In this document: in pieces, positions 47,183-55,442 of the stretch
Position numbering within the stretch: position 1 is the stretch's first letter
Layout of the letters: each line of letters starts with the position of its first letter
NCBI RefSeq assembly: GCF_018860635.1
Contig: NZ_JAHKPT010000036.1
Span: 80,974-144,973, forward strand
From: Aliiglaciecola lipolytica
GTDB lineage: Bacteria > Pseudomonadota > Gammaproteobacteria > Enterobacterales > Alteromonadaceae
Reading direction: 5' to 3'
DNA length: 64,000 bases
Notes under the pieces: model-generated
The model's database searches: none
What the model saw: the letters and a program-made list of their open reading frames with translations, nothing else
Told to the model about the DNA's origin: nothing
Position numbers and translations under genes: made by a program

Positions 47183-47752
47183 ATGAAACGTATATTTACT
47201 CCAATGCTAGCTGCCCTAGTATTGTTATGCAGCGCATCAGCTTCTGCTTCAATTATTTCTTTACCAAGTGACGGCTTAATCGCTAATTCAGTTGGTGGCG
47301 ATAGCGGTTGGTTAAACGAAGATACTTTTGGTGACGCCATCGACTTCATCACTTTCGATGTTGCTGCACAATCGACTTTCTCTGCCACTGCTGATTCATT
47401 GATCACTATGGGTTTGAGCTTATATCAAGGAACGATAGCTAACGACTTCGCTATTCCATTTTCAAATAACTCAGATTTTACTGATTTCTTCAGCAATTTA
47501 GTGTTTGTAGATGGAAATAGTCCGTTTGTACCTGGCTTAGGCGGAAGCTTAACAGGCCTAGTACTAGAAGCGGGTTCTTATACTTTAGCTGTTGGTGGTA
47601 ACGAAGGTTTCTTCGATACATTCACAGAATACAGCTACAACCTTGAAGTAGCGATTGCAGAAGTTCAGCAAGTTCCTGAGCCATCTGCATTATTTTTATT
47701 GTTTTTCGGTATCGCTGGTTTGTTAGCAGCTCGCAAACAACAAACAAAATAA
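47183..47752 (+). CDS. PEP-CTERM sorting-signal protein
   Basis: 189 aa with a signal peptide (about 1-23, ending ASA) and a C-terminal PEP-CTERM signal: VPEPSALFLLFFGIAGLLAA, then the basic RKQQTK end. The body (about 25-160) is acidic, Gly/Ser/Phe-rich, like the bacterial pre-peptidase/DVUA0089-like beta folds. Exosortase would cleave at the PEP motif and attach the protein to the envelope or exopolysaccharide; no exosortase gene is seen in the window, but an EPS cluster starts at 56 kb. AGGAAAG precedes the ATG. Confidence 0.9.
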   Translation: MKRIFTPMLAALVLLCSASASASIISLPSDGLIANSVGGDSGWLNEDTFGDAIDFITFDVAAQSTFSATADSLITMGLSLYQGTIANDFAIPFSNNSDFTDFFSNLVFVDGNSPFVPGLGGSLTGLVLEAGSYTLAVGGNEGFFDTFTEYSYNLEVAIAEVQQVPEPSALFLLFFGIAGLLAARKQQTK

Positions 47753-47776
47753 ACCGCGAAACAATTATCGAATACC

Positions 47777-47798
47777 AAGGGGCAAACGCCCCTTTTTT
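47777..47798 (+). terminator. Rho-independent terminator after the PEP-CTERM gene
   Basis: AAGGGGC + AAAC + GCCCC followed by TTTTTT: a GC-rich stem with a T-run, 25 bp beyond the stop. Confidence 0.9.
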
Positions 47799-47851
47799 GT
47801 TTTGTCCTCGCCAATGCCAAACCCATGGCCCCGCAATCCATGGCCCGCGTT

Positions 47852-47874
47852 CCATGGCCTAAAGGCCATGCTAC
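47852..47874 (-). repeat. Type A REP at the 3' end of the glutaredoxin-MauE gene
   Basis: GTAG + CATGGCC + TTTA + GGCCATG read on the minus strand. Its GTAG provides the TAG stop of the gene at 47871. Degenerate CCATGG fragments lie just to the left (47823-47850). Confidence 0.88.
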
Positions 47875-48602
47875 AGGGTTAACATCCACAAGCCGGCGGC
47901 TATCATAAATAGGTTTTCGGTTAATGAAACGGCTCCTAGTGGAACATCACTTTTACCGCCGACGCAGGCACATTTGAGATCACGTTTGTCGATATAAACA
48001 GCCTTAAATACCGAAACCGCGCCAATCCCACCAATCAATAGGGATATTGGCGCAATCATTAATGGGGGCAGATTTGCCACCATTCCGATCCCAACAAATG
48101 CCTCTAGAAATGGATATACATAGGCATACGGCACAACCCGCATTGCCAGTAAGTCATAGGTGATAAACGAATTTGAGAAGCTATACAAATCTCGCAGTTT
48201 TTGCACTGCGAGAATCGCCATGGAAAATGCAACAAAGAGCATTAATGTCTCAATTGAGAACATAATCGACAGCGAAGGATAGGCCAACGCCACCGCTAAA
48301 AGCGCAGCGACTGCAAATATTGCAATCACAGGTGTGTAAGTTTTACCTTGTTGTCCGGGTTTTGACATACCAAAAAAGGCTCTTAGATCATCATATCCAC
48401 CGACCCTTTCACCGTTGATAAAAGTTTGTGGAGTGGTTTTAACATCATGGAGTTTTTTAAATTCATCCGTTTCCTGACGAGACGCCAATTTGTGATCCTC
48501 TACGATGAAACCTTTTCTTTGCAATAAGTCTTTGGATTTTAAACCAAAAGGACAAATATGTTGCGAGGTTTCCATTCGATATAGTTTTGCAGTATTTTTC
48601 AT
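47871..48602 (-). CDS. Glutaredoxin-like domain fused to MauE-type membrane domain
   Basis: 243 aa. Residues 1-78 form a glutaredoxin-like domain with CPFG at 17-20 (the second Cys of the usual CxxC is Gly, so monothiol) and the cis-Pro segment TTPQTFINGERVGGYDDL. Residues 90-243 are four membrane helices of the MauE/DoxX type, ending with CACVGGKSDVPLG and ENLFMIAAGLWM. MauE-like proteins support disulfide formation in partner proteins. It lies downstream of cusCBA on the same strand, separated by REPs, so a redox role in metal resistance is plausible. Stop TAG comes from the REP at 47852-47874. Confidence 0.85.
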   Translation of the reverse strand: MKNTAKLYRMETSQHICPFGLKSKDLLQRKGFIVEDHKLASRQETDEFKKLHDVKTTPQTFINGERVGGYDDLRAFFGMSKPGQQGKTYTPVIAIFAVAALLAVALAYPSLSIMFSIETLMLFVAFSMAILAVQKLRDLYSFSNSFITYDLLAMRVVPYAYVYPFLEAFVGIGMVANLPPLMIAPISLLIGGIGAVSVFKAVYIDKRDLKCACVGGKSDVPLGAVSLTENLFMIAAGLWMLTL

Positions 48603-48628
48603 ATTTCCTCCAATATACCTTAGTGCCT

Positions 48629-48867
48629 GTAGGCGGGTGCTTTAGCCCCGTGAAATGGTAAACCATCCCAACATCGGCGGTTCCATTGGGATTTCCCATG
48701 GCCTGAAGGCCATGCTACGGGCGATAGATTCCAACTCCCGCGTTTCCATGGCCTAAAGGCCATGCTACAAGAGAAATAACCTCCCCCACCTGTAGGCGGG
48801 TGCTTTAGCCCCGCGGGTTGCCATGGGTTTTTTCCATGGTTTTTCCATGGCCTGAAGGCCATGCTAC
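48629..48867. repeat. REP/REPIN cluster between the MauE fusion and cusA
   Basis: Type B/type A pairs with GTAG at both outer ends at 48629-48717 (89 bp, long spacer) and 48792-48867 (76 bp), plus a solo type A at 48746-48768. The right end of the second unit, CTAC at 48864-48867 on the plus strand, is the stop codon region of cusA. Confidence 0.9.
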
Positions 48868-51800
48868 AGTTTTAATTGCTGTTTTCGCCATAAATAGAAC
48901 ACCACGGGCACGACCAACAATGACAAGATCAATGCACTTGCCATGCCACCTACCATGGGTGCTGCGATACGGCTCATTACCTCGGAACCTGTACCTGTGC
49001 CATACATGACGGGCAACAATCCAATCATCACTGTTGCAACCGTCATAATCACTGGTCTTACTCGTTTTCCAGCGCCGTCTAAAATGGCTTCAATTAACGC
49101 ACTTTTGGTAACAGGCACCGCACCAGTCGAGGGTTCATTAACATGCCTGTCCACGTTAGCGTTTTCATGCCTGTCCAGTAAAACCTGAAAAGCCTGATTC
49201 AGATAAACCAACATGATCACCCCTATTTCCACGGCCACGCCGGCCAAAGCGATAAAGCCGACACCAACAGCCACCGATAAATTAAAGCCTTCAAGGTAAA
49301 GCAACCAAATTCCGCCAATTAACGCCAGCGGTAAGGTGCCCATGATGATGATGACTTCCACAACATTTCGAAAGTTCATGTATAGCAGAAGCACAATAAT
49401 TGCCAGCGTTAATGGCACAACATAACTGAGCTTTTGAGTAGCACGCTGCATATATTCATACTGTCCTGCCCATTGCAGACTGTAACCTGTAGGTAAATCC
49501 AAATTTTCTGCTAAGCGTACCTTGGCGTTTTCCACATAGCTGCCCACATCAATATTCTCAATATCAATGTAGGTCCAACCGTTGATCCGCGCATTCTCAC
49601 TCTTAATCCCCGGCGGACCTTCTTCGATATACACTTGGGCGACATCAGCCAGCGCAATTCGTTGGCCATTGGGTGTCACTATGGGTAGCAATTGCAAGGC
49701 TTCTGGCGAATCGCGGTAAGATTGTGGGTAACGCACATTCACCGGATAACGTTCCAAGCCCTCAACAGTTTGGGTAATGTTCATTCCACCGATAGCAGTA
49801 GCTACCACTTGTTGTACATCACTGATATTAAGACCATAACGGGCTGATTTTTCGCGATTGATATCCACCTTGATGTAACGTCCACCAGCCACACGCTCAG
49901 CATAAACCGAAGCCGTGCCGTCCATGGTAGAAAGGATTCTTTCGATATCCTGACCAATACGCTGAATGACTTTGATATCTGGCCCAGCCACTTTAATACC
50001 TACGGGGGTTTTAATTCCCGTTGCCAACATATCAATTCGGGTTTGAATCGGCATTACCCAAGCATTGGTTAAGCCCGGCAACTGCACTACCTGATCAAGT
50101 TCCTCGCGCAAATCATCAATACTCAACCCCTCTCGCCATTGGGATTGGGGTTTTAATTGAATGACAGTTTCGATCATGGTGAGCGGCGCTGGATCTGTGG
50201 CTGTCTCAGCTCGGCCGATTTTGCCAAACACGCTTTTTACCTCGGGAATGGTGGCAATTAACTTATCGGTTTGTTGCAATATCTCGCGGGCTTTACCAAT
50301 AGATAACCCCGCGTACGTGGTAGGCATATACATCAAATCCCCTTCATCAAAAGGGGGAATAAATTCAGTCCCTATTTTGCTCAGTGGATAAAAACCAACA
50401 ACTGCCAACACAAACGCCCCAAGCAAAGTCAGTTTAGGGAACAGCAGGACTAATTTAAGTACAGGGGTGTAAACCGCAATTAACAACCGATTCAATGGAT
50501 TTTTAGCTTCACTGATTACTTTGCCGCGCACCAAATACCCCATTAACACCGGAATTAAGGTTACCGCCAAACCAGCTGAAGCGGCCATGGCGTAGGTTTT
50601 TGTATAGGCCAACGGCGCAAACATCCGGCCTTCTTGAGCTTCTAAAATAAACACCGGCAAAAAGCTCACGGTGATGATCAACAAACTAAAAAATAGTGGT
50701 GGCCCCACCTCTGACGCCGCTTTAGCCACTATTTGCCAACGATTTTGCTCAGTTAATGGGGTTTTTTCCATGTGCTTATGCAGATTTTCAATCATTACAA
50801 TTGCACCGTCGGTCATGGCCCCAATGGCAATGGCTATTCCCCCTAACGACATGATATTGGCATTAATTCCCTGCCAATACATCACGGCAAATGCAATCAA
50901 AATCCCCATCGGCAAACTCACTACCGCCACAATGGCAGAGCGCAGATGAAATAAGAAAATCGCACACACCAGAGCCACAATAATCAGCTCTTGAGCCAAC
51001 TTACTCCATAAATTATCCACCGCTCGGTTGATCAGCTCCGACCTATCGTAAACCGTCACCACCTCTACCCCATCGGGTAAGCTAGATTGCAGAGCGGCCA
51101 ATTTAGCCTTGAGGGAATGAATGGTTTTTTGTGCATTTTCACCAAAGCGCATCACGGCCACGCCCCCAACAACTTCACCTTGGCCATTTAGCTCGGCAAT
51201 CCCCCGGCGCATTTGTGGTCCTAATCGAATATCAGCTACATCGCGCAATTGCAGCGCAGTGCCTTTATCGTTTAATCCAAGGGGAATCGATTCTAAATCG
51301 GCAATGCCAGTTAAGTAACCAGTGGCTGTCACCATATATTCGGCTTCGGCCATTTCAATCACCGACGCCCCCACCTCTTGATTGCCTTGGCGAATGGCGT
51401 TTTGAATATGACTAAGGGGAATGTTGTAAGCACGCAACTTGTCGGGGTCAATATTCACCTGATACTGTTTTACCATGCCGCCAATAGTGGCAATTTCAGC
51501 AATACCTGGCACAGTTTGCAGCTCAAATTTCAAAAACCAATCCTGTAACGAACGCAACTGGCTAATGTCGTGCTGACCGCTTTTATCTGTCAGGGCATAC
51601 ATAAACACCCAACCAACCCCTGTGGCATCAGGCCCCAGCTGCGGCTTCGCGGAATCAGGAAGGCGCGAAGAAACCTGCGATAGATATTCAAGAACCCGAC
51701 TGCGAGCCCAATAAAGATCAGTTTTGTCGTCAAAAATCACATACACATAAGAATCACCAAAAAATGAGAAACCGCGCACAGTTTGCGCCCCAGGGACCGA

Positions 51801-52022
51801 CAGCATGGCCGTGGTGATGGGATAAGTGACTTGGTCTTCGACCACCTGTGGTGACTGTCCTGGATAACTGGTTTTGATAATAACCTGTACATCAGACAAA
51901 TCGGGAATGGCATCTACAGGCGTATTTTTCACACTATAGACACCCACCCCAATCATCATTGCAGTGCATAACAACACAAAAAACCGATTGTGAATGGACC
52001 AATGAATTAGCTTCTCAATCAT
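48864..52022 (-). CDS. cusA: CusA-type heavy-metal RND permease
   Basis: 1052 aa starting MIEKLIHWSIHNRFF at 52022; the open frame continues upstream to 52337 but that part is the cusB repeat tail in another frame. HME-RND features: TPVDAIPDLSDVQVIIKTSYPGQSPQ (read in parts), the TM4 region GGIAIAIGAMTDGAIVMIENLHKH, GTEFIPPFDEGDLMYMP, and the C-terminal GLLPVMYGTGTGSEVMSRIA. It exports Cu(I)/Ag(I)-type ions with CusB and CusC. A hydrophilic loop near 950-970 (LLDRHENANVDRHVNEPSTG) contains two copies of the GGACAGGCA motif. Stop TAG is the GTAG foot of a REP. Confidence 0.92.
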   Translation of the reverse strand: MIEKLIHWSIHNRFFVLLCTAMMIGVGVYSVKNTPVDAIPDLSDVQVIIKTSYPGQSPQVVEDQVTYPITTAMLSVPGAQTVRGFSFFGDSYVYVIFDDKTDLYWARSRVLEYLSQVSSRLPDSAKPQLGPDATGVGWVFMYALTDKSGQHDISQLRSLQDWFLKFELQTVPGIAEIATIGGMVKQYQVNIDPDKLRAYNIPLSHIQNAIRQGNQEVGASVIEMAEAEYMVTATGYLTGIADLESIPLGLNDKGTALQLRDVADIRLGPQMRRGIAELNGQGEVVGGVAVMRFGENAQKTIHSLKAKLAALQSSLPDGVEVVTVYDRSELINRAVDNLWSKLAQELIIVALVCAIFLFHLRSAIVAVVSLPMGILIAFAVMYWQGINANIMSLGGIAIAIGAMTDGAIVMIENLHKHMEKTPLTEQNRWQIVAKAASEVGPPLFFSLLIITVSFLPVFILEAQEGRMFAPLAYTKTYAMAASAGLAVTLIPVLMGYLVRGKVISEAKNPLNRLLIAVYTPVLKLVLLFPKLTLLGAFVLAVVGFYPLSKIGTEFIPPFDEGDLMYMPTTYAGLSIGKAREILQQTDKLIATIPEVKSVFGKIGRAETATDPAPLTMIETVIQLKPQSQWREGLSIDDLREELDQVVQLPGLTNAWVMPIQTRIDMLATGIKTPVGIKVAGPDIKVIQRIGQDIERILSTMDGTASVYAERVAGGRYIKVDINREKSARYGLNISDVQQVVATAIGGMNITQTVEGLERYPVNVRYPQSYRDSPEALQLLPIVTPNGQRIALADVAQVYIEEGPPGIKSENARINGWTYIDIENIDVGSYVENAKVRLAENLDLPTGYSLQWAGQYEYMQRATQKLSYVVPLTLAIIVLLLYMNFRNVVEVIIIMGTLPLALIGGIWLLYLEGFNLSVAVGVGFIALAGVAVEIGVIMLVYLNQAFQVLLDRHENANVDRHVNEPSTGAVPVTKSALIEAILDGAGKRVRPVIMTVATVMIGLLPVMYGTGTGSEVMSRIAAPMVGGMASALILSLLVVPVVFYLWRKQQLKL

Positions 52023-52023
52023 G

Positions 52024-53634
52024 CTACATCCCCTGATGCTTTTCAGCGTGGTTAGCATGGCTGTCCTGTTTATCCATGTCCGACATATCATGGCTGTCCA
52101 TGTTGCTGTGATCCATATTGCTGTGGTCCATGCCCTCGTGATTAGCATGGCTGTCCTGTTTATCCATGTCCGACATATCATGACCGTCCATATTGCCGTG
52201 GTCCATGTTGCTGTGGTCCATGCTCTCTTGGTTAGCATGGCTGTCCTGTTTATCCTGTCTATCCATGCCCGACATATCATGGCTGTCCATGTTGCCGTGA
52301 TCCATGTTGCTGTGGTCCATGCTCTCGTGGTTAGCATGGCTGTCTTGTTTATCTGCTTCTTGTTTATTCGAGAGTGCCGTCATGCGTGAAAAGTCTGAAT
52401 TGATACTGCTTTCGGAGTCCAGTAAGAATTGTGCTGAGGTGACGATGGTATCGCCCTGTTCTAATCCATCGAGAATTTGTGCCTGTCCATGAGCTACTGT
52501 GCCGAGTTTTACCTCTACGGATTTAAATTGGCCATCGCCTAACGCGAGCACTACGCGGTTTTGTGCGCGGGTGCGGATCACCGCTTCGCTAGGAACCCAT
52601 AAACTGCGCGCGCTGGGTTTAGTATGGATCACCACTTGGGCAAACATATTGGGTTTGAGTTTTTGCTGGCTATTGCTGAACCTTAATCGGGCACGAAGGG
52701 TGCGCGTTTGTTCATTCAATGTAGGATAAATATAATCCACTACACCTTGCCAGCTTTCACCAGGCAGGTAATCCAAACTCATGGTTACCGGCAATCCAAC
52801 TTCCACTTGCCCTGCCAAACGCTCAAAAACCTCAGTTTCTACCCACACATCGTCAAGCGACGCTATCGACATCAGGGTGCGCTCGGGATTCACAAAAAAG
52901 CCTTCTCGAATATTTAAGTTATCCACCACTCCAGCTTGGGGTGAACGAAACTCGACGGTTTGCAGTACTTTTTGTGTCTGCTTGAGTGTTTGAATGGCTT
53001 GTTTGGGCATTTGCAGTGCCACTAAGCGCGACAGCGCGGCATTGGTGAGTGCGCTATTACCTCGATTTACCGCTAGTAAATATTCTTCTTGAGCATTAAC
53101 CAACTCGGGGGAATAAAGGGCGTATAAAGGCTGGTCTTTTTCCACCGGCTCGCCAGAGGCGGTAACATAAAGTTTATCTACCCAACCTTGGGCACGAGCA
53201 TGAATATGAATTAACCTATCTTGGTTATAACCAACATAGCCAATTGTTTGTATCGGCACATGCATCCTGCTGTACGCTACTTTGGCGGTGCGCACTCCCA
53301 AATTATTGACAATGTTCGGAGCAATAGAAACCGTGCCTGGGCTATCGTTATTCGTCGAATTATTGTTGGCATATACCGGCACTAAATCCATTCCCATGGG
53401 TGACTTGCCAGGTTGATCGCGTTTGAAGTTAGGATCCATAGGCGCTACCCAGTAAAGCGGCGCTTCATCTGCTTCAACATTTGTATCCTGTTCAGCTGAT
53501 GCTGATTGACCGTGACCGCTAAAGTTGAAATACAACCCCGTTAACAGCGCTCCACCTAACAAACCGGCAACTAAATAAAGTACGGGTGTTAATTGCGATT
53601 TGCTATTTGTGGATTGATTGTTGGTTTGATTCAT
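52024..53634 (-). CDS. cusB: CusB-type adaptor with His/Met/Asp repeat tail
   Basis: 536 aa. N-terminal membrane anchor (about 15-37), a heavy-metal-binding domain YWVAPMDPNFKRDQPGKSPM (about 60-85) ending MGMDLVPVY, then lipoyl, hairpin, beta-barrel and membrane-proximal domains of the CusB family. Residues about 428-536 are three near-identical 30-33 residue repeats plus a partial fourth, of the form DKQDSHANHESMDHS then NMDHGNMDSHDMSDM, rich in His, Met and Asp. They probably bind Cu(I)/Ag(I). CusB from E. coli has no such tail. One base separates the stop from the cusA ATG. Confidence 0.92.
   Translation of the reverse strand: MNQTNNQSTNSKSQLTPVLYLVAGLLGGALLTGLYFNFSGHGQSASAEQDTNVEADEAPLYWVAPMDPNFKRDQPGKSPMGMDLVPVYANNNSTNNDSPGTVSIAPNIVNNLGVRTAKVAYSRMHVPIQTIGYVGYNQDRLIHIHARAQGWVDKLYVTASGEPVEKDQPLYALYSPELVNAQEEYLLAVNRGNSALTNAALSRLVALQMPKQAIQTLKQTQKVLQTVEFRSPQAGVVDNLNIREGFFVNPERTLMSIASLDDVWVETEVFERLAGQVEVGLPVTMSLDYLPGESWQGVVDYIYPTLNEQTRTLRARLRFSNSQQKLKPNMFAQVVIHTKPSARSLWVPSEAVIRTRAQNRVVLALGDGQFKSVEVKLGTVAHGQAQILDGLEQGDTIVTSAQFLLDSESSINSDFSRMTALSNKQEADKQDSHANHESMDHSNMDHGNMDSHDMSGMDRQDKQDSHANQESMDHSNMDHGNMDGHDMSDMDKQDSHANHEGMDHSNMDHSNMDSHDMSDMDKQDSHANHAEKHQGM
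52027..52353 (-). repeat. 90 bp coding tandem repeats in the cusB tail
   Basis: Three full copies of a 90-99 bp unit and one partial copy. On the plus strand TGGCTGTCC occurs exactly at 52058-52066, 52091-52099, 52148-52156, 52238-52246 and 52280-52288, with near matches near 52181 and 52337. Read as codons it is Asp-Ser-His (GAC AGC CAT). The 9-mer is the same as that of the left-edge array and the RAYT flanks. Confidence 0.88.
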
Positions 53635-54998
53635 TACTGTTCTCCTAAAACCAGTTTTGATTGCTGGTTGTCACTGGGTTTAGCCTGTACAAGAAAATAC
53701 TGTAAGTGAGCATTTACTTTTTGTTTTTTAGTGGCGATTAATATGCGCTCTAAGCGGCTATTTAGCTCAGCGATTCGAGCTCGCATCACTTCCCCAAAAT
53801 CTCCGTTGTTACTGGTGTAGGCAGTCAATTCAGCTTCGGCCTGTTCGTGCATTTGCGGTAAAATGGACGCGTCATAATTCGCTAACCTATCTGCAAGTCG
53901 CTGGCGCTGGGAAAGCAAAGATTCAAGTTGCGACAACATATTGCGCAACAACAGACGTTTTTCAGTTTTTAAAGATTCGGCTTGGTATTTTGCTGCCTGC
54001 ACAGCTTTGTCTTGACGCTGATTGGTAAACAGCGGCAAATCCACAGACACACCAACAGAAAAGAAATCCGCACGGCTTTGCCCCGCCTGATCGTCTGCTC
54101 GCATAGCGTAACTGGCGTTCACTCCCCATTGAGGCTGATACTTTTGTTGCTCTAGTTCAACGCCAATCTGTCCAGCCGAAATAGTCTGGTTTAATGCCTG
54201 AACCGCCGGGTGGTTAGACAGTATCTGCCCATAATATTGGCGATCGAAAGCCCCTTTTTGGCTAGCTTCAATTGTGGATAACAGCCTTTCATCCCCTTGA
54301 TCCAATACAAATTCAACGTCGTTGTTAACAATGCCAGCCATATCCTCTACTGCCAGCCATTGTGACAACGCTGCCATGGCTGTCTCTTTATCACTTTGTA
54401 ACTGGGTTAAGCGGTCTTGCAGACGCGCCAACTCAACATTGGCTCTTACCACATCCTCTTGACGAGTGCGTTTTTGTCCAGAGGCATATTGTGACTCCAC
54501 TGTTTGTGCTAGCTGCTCAAATAAAGCGCTGTCTTGTTGTAACAATTGAATGCTTTGTTGGGCTGCATAGCCGTCGAGCCACAGCTGCGACACAGTAACC
54601 GCTATTTGTGCTTTGCGATCCTGCGCCATAAACGGATGCTTGGCAGCAAGTTGTTGAAGCTGACGTTTTTGGATAGCCAAGCTGTCGCCACGGGGAAATT
54701 GTTGAGCAATACCCACTTTTAGTTGGGTCATAGCCTCTTGATCAAATGCAAACCCGTTGGTTGGCAAGTTAAGCAAACCCATAGATAAAACCGGATCGGG
54801 CAATGTATCAACCGCCATGCTTTGTGACGACAAAGCCTGACGTTGTAATTGATTGCCCCTTTGCCAGGGATCATTTTCGATAGCCAATTGCACCGCATCA
54901 CCCAGGCTTAACTGCCGTTCGGCAGCCTGAGCCGCAGGCAGCGCAAACACAAAAGCACCTGCAATTAAAATCTGGGTTAGATAATTAAGCTTAAACAT
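53634..54998 (-). CDS. cusC: TolC-family outer-membrane factor (CusC-like)
   Basis: 454 aa with a signal peptide (about 1-25, ending AQA). The two TolC-family repeats are helical and Gln/Ala/Leu-rich: LSLGDAVQLAIENDPWQRGN opens the first, and the second contains GQILSNHPAVQALNQTI and VGVSVDLPLFTNQRQDKAVQ, the usual porin-like strand. It forms the outer-membrane channel for CusAB. No lipobox Cys is seen, unlike E. coli CusC. Its stop overlaps the cusB start (TAATG). It is the first gene of cusCBA. Confidence 0.88.
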   Translation of the reverse strand: MFKLNYLTQILIAGAFVFALPAAQAAERQLSLGDAVQLAIENDPWQRGNQLQRQALSSQSMAVDTLPDPVLSMGLLNLPTNGFAFDQEAMTQLKVGIAQQFPRGDSLAIQKRQLQQLAAKHPFMAQDRKAQIAVTVSQLWLDGYAAQQSIQLLQQDSALFEQLAQTVESQYASGQKRTRQEDVVRANVELARLQDRLTQLQSDKETAMAALSQWLAVEDMAGIVNNDVEFVLDQGDERLLSTIEASQKGAFDRQYYGQILSNHPAVQALNQTISAGQIGVELEQQKYQPQWGVNASYAMRADDQAGQSRADFFSVGVSVDLPLFTNQRQDKAVQAAKYQAESLKTEKRLLLRNMLSQLESLLSQRQRLADRLANYDASILPQMHEQAEAELTAYTSNNGDFGEVMRARIAELNSRLERILIATKKQKVNAHLQYFLVQAKPSDNQQSKLVLGEQ

Positions 54999-55032
54999 GT
55001 CAAAACTCTATTCATAATGTAATTCCAAAACC

Positions 55033-55386
55033 TGTAGGCGGCGGCTTTAGCCCCGAGAAAAATCGCGACCCCCTGATAATCCCAACCTGTAGGCGGGTGC
55101 TTTAGCCCCGCGAAAAAGGGGTATCAATAATCCATGGAAACCCCATGGCCTAAAGGCCATGCTACGAGCCCCGCAAAAAAGGGGTATCAATCATCCATGT
55201 AAACCCCATGGCCTTCACACGCCATGGCCTAAAGGCCATGCTACAGAGCTGCGAAATTGATTCCTTCCATGGCCTAAAGGCCATGCTACAAGGCCCGAGA
55301 TCGATTCCTTCCATGGCCTAAAGACCATGCTACGAGGTCCGCGAGGTTACTGACCTTCACACGCCATGGCCTAAAGGCCATGCTAC
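55033..55386. repeat. REP cluster upstream of cusC
   Basis: Type B at 55033, a type B/type A pair at 55089-55165 (77 bp), and solo type A copies at 55222-55244, 55267-55289, 55311-55333 and 55364-55386, all type A on the minus strand. The 444 bp gap 54999-55442 holds only these units, so the cusCBA promoter must lie within or between REPs. Confidence 0.9.
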
Positions 55387-55442
55387 AGGGGCATAGGGTA
55401 AATCCCGTGCGACGAAAAAAAGGCGGATCTATATTGGGGATA

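Noticed and set aside
51850-51870. A further GACTGTCC motif inside cusA
   Set aside because: It encodes the family-wide conserved YPGQSPQ segment, so the match is most likely by chance.
52023-52337. N-terminal extension of cusA of 105 residues
   Set aside because: This frame is the cusB repeat tail read in another phase; the true CusA N-terminus MIEKLIHW starts at 52022, one base after the cusB stop.
52021-52389. Plus-strand 122-codon frame rich in Val/Ala/His/Ile
   Set aside because: It is the antisense of the cusB repeat tail; its openness follows from the codon pattern of the repeats.
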